7,256 nt of DNA from an uncultured Lachnospiraceae bacterium (GTDB taxonomy: Bacteria; Bacillota; Clostridia; Lachnospirales; Lachnospiraceae). The position numbers and the translations under genes were made by a program. The notes beneath the pieces were generated by a model, which did not search any database, was not told the origin of the DNA, and saw only the letters and a list, made by a program, of their open reading frames with translations. Shown piece after piece: positions 1-5,806 of the stretch (positions are counted from its first letter, which is position 1; each line of letters starts with the position of its first letter). The DNA lies in contig CAJTMZ010000102.1 of assembly GCA_910577445.1 (NCBI GenBank), positions 7,668 through 14,923 of the forward strand, given 5' to 3'.

Positions 1-521
1 CCGCCAATACAGCCCCTCTCCGCCGTCTTTTGTATCAGGCTGATAATTGTTTTTTCACTGATATAAGGCTGGTCAGCCACGCAGAACAGGTAATAGTCCG
101 CGTCCGGGCCGGGAGCGCCCAGGAAGCCGGAGTCTTCGCCCGGCTGACGAAAAACCTTGGTATCGAAAGACGCAACCGCGTCTTTATCAAGGCCCAACAG
201 CCCGGCGCGGATGGAATGGGAAATCCCCTTATGGCTGTGGGGGGATTGGACGATGGAAATGCGCTCCCGCCAAAGGGTTCCTTTGCCGGACAGGCCCTCC
301 CGTTCCCGGCAAATCCTCTGCCTGCCGGCCGCCGCATAAGCCGCAACCTCGGCAAAATTCGTCACCACCGTCAGCGACGTATCCTCCCTTTCCTCCAAAA
401 CCTTTATAAGCACGTCAAGTCCGTAGGAAAACAGGGGCTTTCCGCCTGTTTTATACAAAAGTTTATTACTTCCAAAACGGCGGCTGTTGCCAGCCGCCAG
501 ATAAATCATCCTAATTTTCAT
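1..521 (-). CDS. mocA: Molybdenum cofactor cytidylyltransferase, MocA-like (3' end cut off)
   Basis: The reverse strand from ATG at 521 is open to the window edge, giving 173 residues without a stop; the C-terminus lies outside. It belongs to the MobA/MocA nucleotidyltransferase family, which transfers a nucleotide to molybdopterin in the cytoplasm. Visible motifs are LAAGNSRRFGSNK (residues 8-20, nucleotide-binding loop with the family Lys at 20), GISHSIRAGL (99-108) and ADQPYI (149-154, metal-binding Asp150). LAAG rather than LAGG in the first motif is the known mark of CTP-using MocA against GTP-using MobA, and CMP-molybdopterin is the cofactor of xanthine dehydrogenase-family enzymes. The start overlaps the end of the molybdenum subunit gene by 11 bases with only a weak GGGG upstream, suggesting translational coupling. 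Two stretches, about residues 66-88 and 112-138, look like insertions relative to the usual family length. A long plus-strand frame opposite is a shadow. Family is confident; CTP specificity is inferred. Confidence 0.88.
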   Translation of the reverse strand, partial: MKIRMIYLAAGNSRRFGSNKLLYKTGGKPLFSYGLDVLIKVLEEREDTSLTVVTNFAEVAAYAAAGRQRICREREGLSGKGTLWRERISIVQSPHSHKGISHSIRAGLLGLDKDAVASFDTKVFRQPGEDSGFLGAPGPDADYYLFCVADQPYISEKTIISLIQKTAERGCIG

Positions 522-2811
522 GGGACAGGATTCCCCGCAGCACTTTTTCCGGGGTGATGGGAAGCTCCCTGTGCCATACCCCCGTGGCGTTATAAATCGC
601 ATGGGCGATAGCCGGTGAGGGCGTGTTAATCACGATTTCCCCGATGGATTTGGCCCCGAAAGGCCCTGTTTTTTCGTAGCTGCTTTCAAACTCCACCCGC
701 AGCTTTCCGATATCCAGCCTTGTGGGAATCTTATACTGCATAAAGGAATCCTCGTAAATCCTTCCCTTTTCGTTATAGGTGACGTCCTCGTAAAGCGCCA
801 TGCCGATGCCCTGGGCAAGGCCGCCCTCTGTCTGGACTTTTACCAGATTGCTGTTAAGAGGCGTTCCGCAGTCCACCACGGCCGCATAATCCAATATTTC
901 CACCGCGCCCGTTTCCTTATCCACTTCCAGCTCCACCATGCCCACCATAAAAGGCGGAGGAGATACGGGGGAGGAATGGCTTATCGTTGCCTGAACCGCT
1001 TCGTTGTTCCCGTTCATGGATTTTGCCGCTATCTCCTCCAGCGACACCTTTGCTTTTCCGTCCGCCGTACCGATACCGCCGGCGGCAAATATAAGGTCCG
1101 AGGCCGGAACAGAAAGCAGCTCTGATGCAATCACAGTCATTTTCTCTTTCAGCTCCCGGCAGGCCCGCTCCACCGCTTTGCCCGTTACGTAAGCCGTACT
1201 GGAAGCATAGGAGCCGGAATCATAGGGCGAAAAATCCGTATCCGCGCCGTACACCACAATGTCGTCCACACTGCATTCCAGGCATTCCGCCGCAATCTGG
1301 GAAAGGGTGGTATCGCACCCCGTTCCCATGTCCGCCGCTCCGATAGTGAGGGCGTAAAAGCCATCGTCATTTAACTTAATGGAAGCGGAACCCACATCCA
1401 TTCCGGAAATGCCGGAGCCCTGCATTCCAAGCGCCATTCCTTTTGCCCGCACCTTGCCGTTTCCCATATCCCGGACAAGGGGCTTTTCATCCCAGCGGGT
1501 CATTTCCTTTGCCCGGGCCATACATCTGTCCAGCGCGCAGGCATTCATCACCTCGCCGTAATAGGAGGGAACCGCCTCCCCCTCCCGCACCATGTTCTTT
1601 TCCCGGATAGCAGCGGGGTCTATGCCAAGCTTTGCCGCCAGTTCGTTGACCATGCTCTCCATGGCGAAAATCCCCTGAGTGGCTCCGTATCCCCGATAGG
1701 CGCCTGCCGCCTGTACATTCGTGTAAACCACGTCGTAGGAAAAACGGTAAGCCTCCAGATTCCGGTTATAAAGAGGAATGGATTTGTGGCCGGAAAGCCC
1801 TACCGTGGTGGGGCCGTGTTCCCCGTAAGCCCCGGTGTTTGACAGGGTATAAAGGTCGATTGCCCGGATTGTCCCGTCTTTCATGGCGCCCATCCGCACT
1901 GTAAGAGCCATCTCGTGCCGAGGGGAGCCTGCCGTCTGGCTTTCCTGTCTGGTAAAAATCAGCTTTGCCGCCTTACCCGTTTTCCATGTGACAAAAGCGG
2001 GAAAAACCTCCGTCACACAGGTCTGTTTTGCGCCGAAACCGCCGCCGATTCGAGGCTTTGTCACACGGATTTTGGATTTGGGGATAGCAAGGGCATTCGC
2101 CAATATTCTTCTCACATGGAACACAATCTGGGTGGAACTGATAACATGGAGTCTGCCGTAAATGTCCATACAGGTGTAGGTACGGAAGGTTTCCATCATG
2201 GCCTGCTGGTTCGCTTTGGTGTGATAGGTGTTCTCCAGAACCAAATCACATTCCTTAAGGACTGCTTCCACCTCTCCGTCTTCGTCCGAACCGGAAGCGC
2301 AAAGGTTCCTTTGGTTGTTCGCTCCCACCGGACAGAGGGATTTCCAGTTTTCTTCCGGGTGAACCAAAACCTTTCCGTCTTTTGCCCTACGGAAATCAAG
2401 CACCGGCTCCAAAACCCGATAATCCACCTTAATCAGCTTCAGCGCCCTGTCCACCGCCTTTTCGCTTTCTCCGGCCACGATTGCCACAGCGTCTCCCACA
2501 AAGCGCACTCTCCTGTCCAGTATCAGCCTGTCATAGGGGCTGGGTTCGGGATAAGTCTGCCCCGCCATGGTAAAACGCTTATCCGGCACATCCTTCCAGG
2601 TGTAAATGGCCTCAATTCCCGGCACCTTCATGGCAGTCTCTGTATGAATCTCTTCAATCCACGCGTGGGCATGGGGGCTGTGGAGCACTTTCACAATCAG
2701 GCACCCGGCGGGCGTGATATCGTCCACGTACACCGGTTTTCCGCAAAGAAGCGCCATGGCGTCCTTTTTTCGGATTGGTTTTCCCACCACGGAGTTTTCC
2801 TTCTTTTCCAT
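511..2811 (-). CDS. xdhA: Xanthine dehydrogenase-family molybdenum-binding subunit
   Basis: A 766-residue catalytic subunit holding the molybdopterin cytosine dinucleotide cofactor, where a heterocycle, probably xanthine or hypoxanthine, is hydroxylated with oxygen from water. Length is normal for stand-alone large subunits. The N-terminal a/b hammerhead domain spans roughly residues 15-135, followed by the two Mo-binding domains. Motifs: STQ (226-228), GGGFGAKQ (256-263), AYRGYGATQ with Arg373, the position of a substrate-contacting Arg in xanthine oxidases, ADMGTG (493-498), DSGSYASS (531-538), GGLAQGIG (663-670) and GAKSIGE (719-725) ending in the catalytic base Glu725. The position matching the purine-binding Glu after GGGFGGK in bovine enzyme is Gln263. 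There is no fused Fe-S or FAD domain; these are the two preceding genes. The ATG overlaps the previous stop as TAATG with AAAGGAG ten bases upstream. Substrate is inferred from the adjacent purine permease; another N-heterocycle is possible. The naming follows E. coli XdhA. Confidence 0.93.
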   Translation of the reverse strand: MEKKENSVVGKPIRKKDAMALLCGKPVYVDDITPAGCLIVKVLHSPHAHAWIEEIHTETAMKVPGIEAIYTWKDVPDKRFTMAGQTYPEPSPYDRLILDRRVRFVGDAVAIVAGESEKAVDRALKLIKVDYRVLEPVLDFRRAKDGKVLVHPEENWKSLCPVGANNQRNLCASGSDEDGEVEAVLKECDLVLENTYHTKANQQAMMETFRTYTCMDIYGRLHVISSTQIVFHVRRILANALAIPKSKIRVTKPRIGGGFGAKQTCVTEVFPAFVTWKTGKAAKLIFTRQESQTAGSPRHEMALTVRMGAMKDGTIRAIDLYTLSNTGAYGEHGPTTVGLSGHKSIPLYNRNLEAYRFSYDVVYTNVQAAGAYRGYGATQGIFAMESMVNELAAKLGIDPAAIREKNMVREGEAVPSYYGEVMNACALDRCMARAKEMTRWDEKPLVRDMGNGKVRAKGMALGMQGSGISGMDVGSASIKLNDDGFYALTIGAADMGTGCDTTLSQIAAECLECSVDDIVVYGADTDFSPYDSGSYASSTAYVTGKAVERACRELKEKMTVIASELLSVPASDLIFAAGGIGTADGKAKVSLEEIAAKSMNGNNEAVQATISHSSPVSPPPFMVGMVELEVDKETGAVEILDYAAVVDCGTPLNSNLVKVQTEGGLAQGIGMALYEDVTYNEKGRIYEDSFMQYKIPTRLDIGKLRVEFESSYEKTGPFGAKSIGEIVINTPSPAIAHAIYNATGVWHRELPITPEKVLRGILSHEN

Positions 2812-3377
2812 TATACGGACGCTCCTTTCTTCCTTTTGTAAGCCAGATATGCCTGGATTCCCCGTAGCTGTCCTTCATATCCCGAACAGCGGCAGAGATT
2901 TCCGGCAAGATATTCTTTGATTTGCTCCTCTGTGGGAATCTGCCAGTCTCCCGAACAGTCTGCCGGGGGCTCCCCGGAACCTTCCAGGGAAAATTCTCCG
3001 CTGTTTTTTCCCGAAACCTCCATAAAAGCTTCCCCGCAGTATTCCCGGAACATGGCGATGGCGTTCATCATAAGGCCCGGATTGCAGAAACCGCACTGCT
3101 CCGCCCCCTGGTCGGCAATGAAAGCGCCGAATTCCTCCGCTTCTTTCTGAAGTCCCTCAAGGGTCGTAACCCGGTGTCCCGCCGCCCTTGCCGCCAGGAT
3201 ACTGCAGGATAAAACCGGCTTTTCATCCAGAAATACCGTGCAAAGCCCGCAGTTTGAGGTCTCGCACCCACGCTTTACGCTGGTCATGCCCTTTTTTCTC
3301 AGAAAATCAAGAAGAATCTCGTCTGGCTCAATTTCTCCTTTTACCTTCTTTTCGTTAATCCACAATTCTATCTGCAT
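2811..3377 (-). CDS. xdhC: Xanthine dehydrogenase-family [2Fe-2S] subunit with loop insertion
   Basis: A 188-residue electron-transfer subunit passing electrons from the molybdenum site to FAD through two [2Fe-2S] clusters. The plant-ferredoxin-type N-terminal domain has Cys38, Cys43, Cys46 and Cys58 (C-x4-C-x2-C-x11-C). The C-terminal helical domain has CGFC (95-98) and CRC (162-164). In this family the two pairs are normally about 31 residues apart; here 63 residues lie between, owing to an extra stretch near residues 114-146 rich in Ser, Gly and Glu. Typical subunits are near 155-160 residues, so the insertion explains the whole excess. The frame is open back to an ATG at 3518, but that would overlap the FAD gene and add residues with no family counterpart; ATG at 3377 has GGAG five bases upstream and begins the expected ferredoxin fold. 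The stop overlaps the molybdenum subunit start by one base. Family assignment is very secure; the symbol follows E. coli usage, where XdhC is the Fe-S protein. Confidence 0.93.
   Translation of the reverse strand: MQIELWINEKKVKGEIEPDEILLDFLRKKGMTSVKRGCETSNCGLCTVFLDEKPVLSCSILAARAAGHRVTTLEGLQKEAEEFGAFIADQGAEQCGFCNPGLMMNAIAMFREYCGEAFMEVSGKNSGEFSLEGSGEPPADCSGDWQIPTEEQIKEYLAGNLCRCSGYEGQLRGIQAYLAYKRKKGASV
2940..3038 (-). repeat. Ser-Gly octad repeat inside the Fe-S subunit
   Basis: Within the extra segment of the Fe-S subunit, Ser-Gly pairs occur at residues 122, 126, 134 and 142, the last three exactly eight residues apart and followed by Glu or Asp (SGEFSLEG, SGEPPADC, SGDW). At DNA level this is a degenerate 24-base period, with similar cores at 2945-2957, 2968-2981 and 3006-3020. 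The segment has two Cys (114 and 141) outside the eight cluster ligands. The repeat is imperfect, so an origin by tandem duplication is an inference. Confidence 0.5.
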
Positions 3378-3453
3378 TTTCGCTCCGTCTTCTCCTCTAT
3401 CTGAAATGCATACGTTTCTTTTCCCGGCGCATCCTGCAGCGGCGGCCGGGTAT
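3378..3453 (-). other. 76-base gap with a short GC hairpin
   Basis: This is the only sizeable gap between the hydroxylase subunit genes. It contains CCCGGC (3428-3423) pairing with GCCGGG (3450-3445), a six-base stem around a 16-base loop, followed on the minus strand by AAAAG rather than a T run. It is therefore not a rho-independent terminator. It could be an mRNA processing or stability element, or a chance pairing in GC-rich sequence. Confidence 0.25.
3383..3397 (-). promoter_or_regulatory. Ribosome binding site of the Fe-S subunit
   Basis: On the minus strand GGAG (3386-3383) lies five bases before ATG 3377, and a second purine run GAGGAGA (3397-3391) lies 13 bases before it. Together they support ATG 3377 rather than the upstream in-frame ATG at 3518. 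Confidence 0.6.
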
Positions 3454-4335
3454 TTACCTTTTATCCGCCAAACTTTCCGCGGCGGAAAGCAGCGCCCGCT
3501 TCCCAAGCGTCTCCGCAAGCATGCTCCTGTACTCCCCGCTTCCCCGCAGATTGCTCCCTGTTTTCACATTTTCCTTCACATACCGTCCAAAAGCCCGGGC
3601 TGACTCCTTCGTTATCCCGTCTTTCAAAATCCCCTGCTCATCCCGCAGGCAGACCGCCTTCATGGGACGCGCGCCGACACAGCAGCGGGTTTCCTTTTCC
3701 TCTATGGAAACACAGCAGTTCAGCACCGAAAAATCGGTTCTGGCATTTCGGAAAGACTGCCAGGCAATGCGCTGCTCTGTCCCCGGAAAAATCACATGGG
3801 TGAGAATATCTCTGTCAAAGGGCATCCGGGCAAATTCCTCCACCGTCACAATGCCGCCATGATAAAGCTCCAGCTTTGCCCCCGCCGCCATAAACAGCGT
3901 CAGCACGTCGGAAAAGCCGAACCGTCCGAAAAGACTGCCGCCCACGGTAGCCAGATTGCGGAACTGAACTCCCACAATATCCCTGACACAGTCCTTTATT
4001 GCGCCGTCTGTAAGCCGGTTTAAGCCCTCGTGCTTTTCAAGCTGGCGCAGCGTAGCCATTGCGCCGATTCTGTAGCCTCCGCGTCCGTCCGCCGCCTTCC
4101 TTATCCCATCCGGCATTCCCGGCGCGCCGTTATCCGTTGTAACCTCCGGCGCGTCCTTCGGGATTTCCTCTATCTTATCCAGCGAAAGCCCGGATAAATC
4201 AATGGCTGTGTTCACCCGGCGGTTCTGGAGCTTTAGCCAGAGCATCCCGCCGAGGACGACATTTCCCTTTTTCTGATTCAGGTCATAAGCTTCCTCCAGC
4301 GATTCCGCCCTGACATACTTTGCTATCTCTAACAA
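3454..4335 (-). CDS. xdhB: Xanthine dehydrogenase-family FAD-binding subunit
   Basis: A 293-residue subunit of the CoxM/XdhB type that binds FAD and passes electrons from the Fe-S clusters to an acceptor such as NAD+. Motifs: VVLGGMLWLK (26-35), the first FAD loop in a variant lacking the Thr-Asp of the classic AGGTDL form, a variant I associate with clostridial members; YRIGAMATLRQLE (88-100); FRNLATVGGSLFGRFGFSD (125-143), the second FAD loop; and a C-terminal CO dehydrogenase flavoprotein-like domain from about residue 185 with VGARP at 220-224. Residues 59-87, between the IDLSGL strand and YRIGA, look like a hydrophilic insertion where the family has a short turn. Translation starts at TTG 4335: no suitable ATG exists before the first FAD loop, the N-terminus MLEIAKYVRAES aligns with the family start, and GGGAGGG lies seven bases upstream inside the end of the permease gene. 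Family is secure; acceptor is not determined. Confidence 0.92.
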   Translation of the reverse strand: MLEIAKYVRAESLEEAYDLNQKKGNVVLGGMLWLKLQNRRVNTAIDLSGLSLDKIEEIPKDAPEVTTDNGAPGMPDGIRKAADGRGGYRIGAMATLRQLEKHEGLNRLTDGAIKDCVRDIVGVQFRNLATVGGSLFGRFGFSDVLTLFMAAGAKLELYHGGIVTVEEFARMPFDRDILTHVIFPGTEQRIAWQSFRNARTDFSVLNCCVSIEEKETRCCVGARPMKAVCLRDEQGILKDGITKESARAFGRYVKENVKTGSNLRGSGEYRSMLAETLGKRALLSAAESLADKR

Positions 4336-4338
4336 GCG

Positions 4339-5766
4339 CTAACCCTCCCGTTTTGCAGTTTCATTATCTTTGGGTAAAAACAGATTCAAAAGTATCGCCA
4401 CAATCGCCGCCGGCACAATCCCGGAGCCGCCGAAAATCAGACTAACTGCCTGAGGCATCTGATTTAAAATAGCGCCGTTGGCCCCGATTCCGTAGCCAAG
4501 TCCCAAAGATACGGAAACAATGGTCATATTTCTCGGTGTGAGAGGTTCCTTTACCACCAGTTGGATTCCGCTGATTACAATGGAAGCGAACATTATCACC
4601 GCCGCCCCGCCGAGCACACTCTGGGGCATAATGGATATGAGAGCCGCCAGTTTGGGGAACAGGCCGCAGGCAATCAGGAAAACCGCGCCGCAGGCTAACG
4701 CAAAGCGGTTCACAATCTTTGTCATGGTAACAAGCCCCACATTCTGGCTGAAAGAGGTGTTGGGCAAAACGCCGAACAACGCGGCGAAAGAAGAACCGAT
4801 TCCGTCGCAGACAACGCCGCCGGAAAGCTCCTTATCCGTGGCTTCCCCCCCCACGCCGCCTTCCATAACGCCCGAGATATCGCCAACCGTTTCCACCGCC
4901 GTCACCACAAACATAATCAGCACGGGCGCGATTGCCTTCATGGAAAATACCGGTTTTACCGGCATGAATTTCGGAAGGGAAATCCAGTCCGCTTCCGCTA
5001 CTTTTGACCAGTTTAATACCCATGCCTTTGTCACCGTCTCTCCCTCCGCCGTCACAAAGGTGGTATCCAGAAACAGCCCCATCAGCATGGCGATAATATA
5101 GCCCACAATAATTCCGCACAAAATACAGGAAGAACTTGCCATCCCCTTCAGATAATGCTTAAAAACCAAAATTACAATAAGGACAACCGCCCCCAGAAGA
5201 AGGTTTTCCAGTGAGCCGTAATCTTTCGCCGCGCTTCCGCCGCCAAAAGAACCCACGCCCACCCCAATCAGGGACAATCCGATGGAAAGCACCACCGTTC
5301 CGGTAACCACCGCCGGAAGAAGCTTCCGCATGGGCCTGATACAGAACCCTAAAACACTCTCGAACAGGCCCCCAATCAGGGAAGCCCCCATGATTGCCCC
5401 GTAGGCCAAAACACCGCCTCCCATCACGTTTGTGACGCTCTGGAAAACGCCGATAAAGCCGGAGCTTGTCCCCATAATGATGGGCACTTTTCCGCCGATT
5501 GGGCCTACGGCGTAAAGCTGTACCAGCGTCACGATTCCGGCAACCAGCATGGCGTTCTGCAAAAGGCTCACCTGCACCGCCATCAAATCCTCCGCTCCCC
5601 CTAAGGCCGCGCAGAGATTGGTGATAATCAAAAGAGGGGTCAGATTCCCCACAAACATGGCAAGGACATGCTGCAGTCCCAGCGGCACGGCCTCTCTAAG
5701 CGGGATTCTCCCCTCAAATTCATAAGGTGTTGTGTAATTTTGTTTTTTTGTCTGTTTCTTCTCCAT
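4339..5766 (-). CDS. NCS2-family purine (xanthine/uracil-type) permease
   Basis: A 475-residue integral membrane transporter of the nucleobase-ascorbate (NCS2) family, normal in length and with many hydrophobic segments expected to form 14 membrane spans. These proteins bring xanthine, urate or uracil into the cell by proton symport. Positions matching functional residues of E. coli XanQ, aligned from memory, are present: His33 in GLQHVLAMF (span 1), Glu292 and Asp296 in VETVGDIS (span 8), Asp321 in CDGIGSSFAALFG (span 9), and Gln341-Asn342 in the family signature SQNVGLVTMTKIVNR (339-353). The QN pair and VETxGD favour purine over uracil, and the FAD gene begins three bases after its stop, so xanthine or urate is the likely cargo. 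ATG 5766 has GAGGAG six bases upstream. The 40-base leader is too short for a purine-sensing riboswitch. Exact substrate cannot be told from sequence alone, so no symbol is given. Confidence 0.92.
   Translation of the reverse strand: MEKKQTKKQNYTTPYEFEGRIPLREAVPLGLQHVLAMFVGNLTPLLIITNLCAALGGAEDLMAVQVSLLQNAMLVAGIVTLVQLYAVGPIGGKVPIIMGTSSGFIGVFQSVTNVMGGGVLAYGAIMGASLIGGLFESVLGFCIRPMRKLLPAVVTGTVVLSIGLSLIGVGVGSFGGGSAAKDYGSLENLLLGAVVLIVILVFKHYLKGMASSSCILCGIIVGYIIAMLMGLFLDTTFVTAEGETVTKAWVLNWSKVAEADWISLPKFMPVKPVFSMKAIAPVLIMFVVTAVETVGDISGVMEGGVGGEATDKELSGGVVCDGIGSSFAALFGVLPNTSFSQNVGLVTMTKIVNRFALACGAVFLIACGLFPKLAALISIMPQSVLGGAAVIMFASIVISGIQLVVKEPLTPRNMTIVSVSLGLGYGIGANGAILNQMPQAVSLIFGGSGIVPAAIVAILLNLFLPKDNETAKREG
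4343..4349 (-). promoter_or_regulatory. Ribosome binding site deciding the TTG start
   Basis: On the minus strand GGGAGGG sits seven bases before TTG 4335 and lies within the last codons of the permease gene, whose TAG stop (4341-4339) falls in the spacer. This arrangement fixes the non-ATG start of the FAD subunit and implies that it is translated in step with the permease. Confidence 0.7.
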
Positions 5767-5772
5767 CCTTTT

Positions 5773-5778
5773 CTCCTC
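5773..5778 (-). promoter_or_regulatory. Ribosome binding site of the NCS2 permease
   Basis: GAGGAG on the minus strand lies six bases before ATG 5766. Its strength and ideal spacing fit a highly translated transporter and confirm the start. The 40-base gap upstream shows no terminator and no properly spaced promoter boxes, consistent with read-through from the ABC genes. Confidence 0.65.
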
Positions 5779-5806
5779 ATAAGTAAATTGGCCGTCAAAG
5801 CCGGTA

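Noticed and set aside
35..355. Minus-strand frame of 106 codons beginning at 355
   Set aside because: It is out of frame with the MocA reading frame that carries the nucleotide-binding and ADQP motifs, and its arginine/proline-rich product is typical of an off-frame reading.
30..557. Plus-strand open frame of 175 codons opposite mocA
   Set aside because: Its product shows no recognisable domain, and the opposite strand encodes a clear MocA with intact motifs over the same bases; it is a shadow of GC-rich codons.
1915..2841. Long plus-strand frame (308 codons) antisense to the molybdenum subunit
   Set aside because: Despite its length it reads as low-quality His/Phe-rich sequence without family motifs and without a convincing ribosome binding site; the opposite strand encodes conserved catalytic motifs throughout.
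3378..3518. N-terminal extension of the Fe-S subunit from ATG 3518
   Set aside because: It would overlap the FAD gene by 65 bases and add 47 residues without family counterpart; ATG 3377 has its own ribosome binding site.
4076..4161. Imperfect direct repeats (CCTCC..GCGTCC) at the two ends of the FAD subunit insertion
   Set aside because: The copies are about 70 bases apart, not a multiple of three, and encode different reading frames; likely chance similarity in GC-rich DNA rather than target-site duplication.
4520..5101. Plus-strand frame (193 codons) antisense to the NCS2 permease
   Set aside because: The Thr/Ser/Pro-rich product is the usual mirror of Gly/Ala/Val-rich membrane segments on the other strand.
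5767..5806. Possible promoter (TTGACG) in the gap before the permease gene
   Set aside because: No acceptable -10 box occurs at about 17 bases; the nearest TTATGA is only 10 bases away, so read-through from the ABC genes is simpler.
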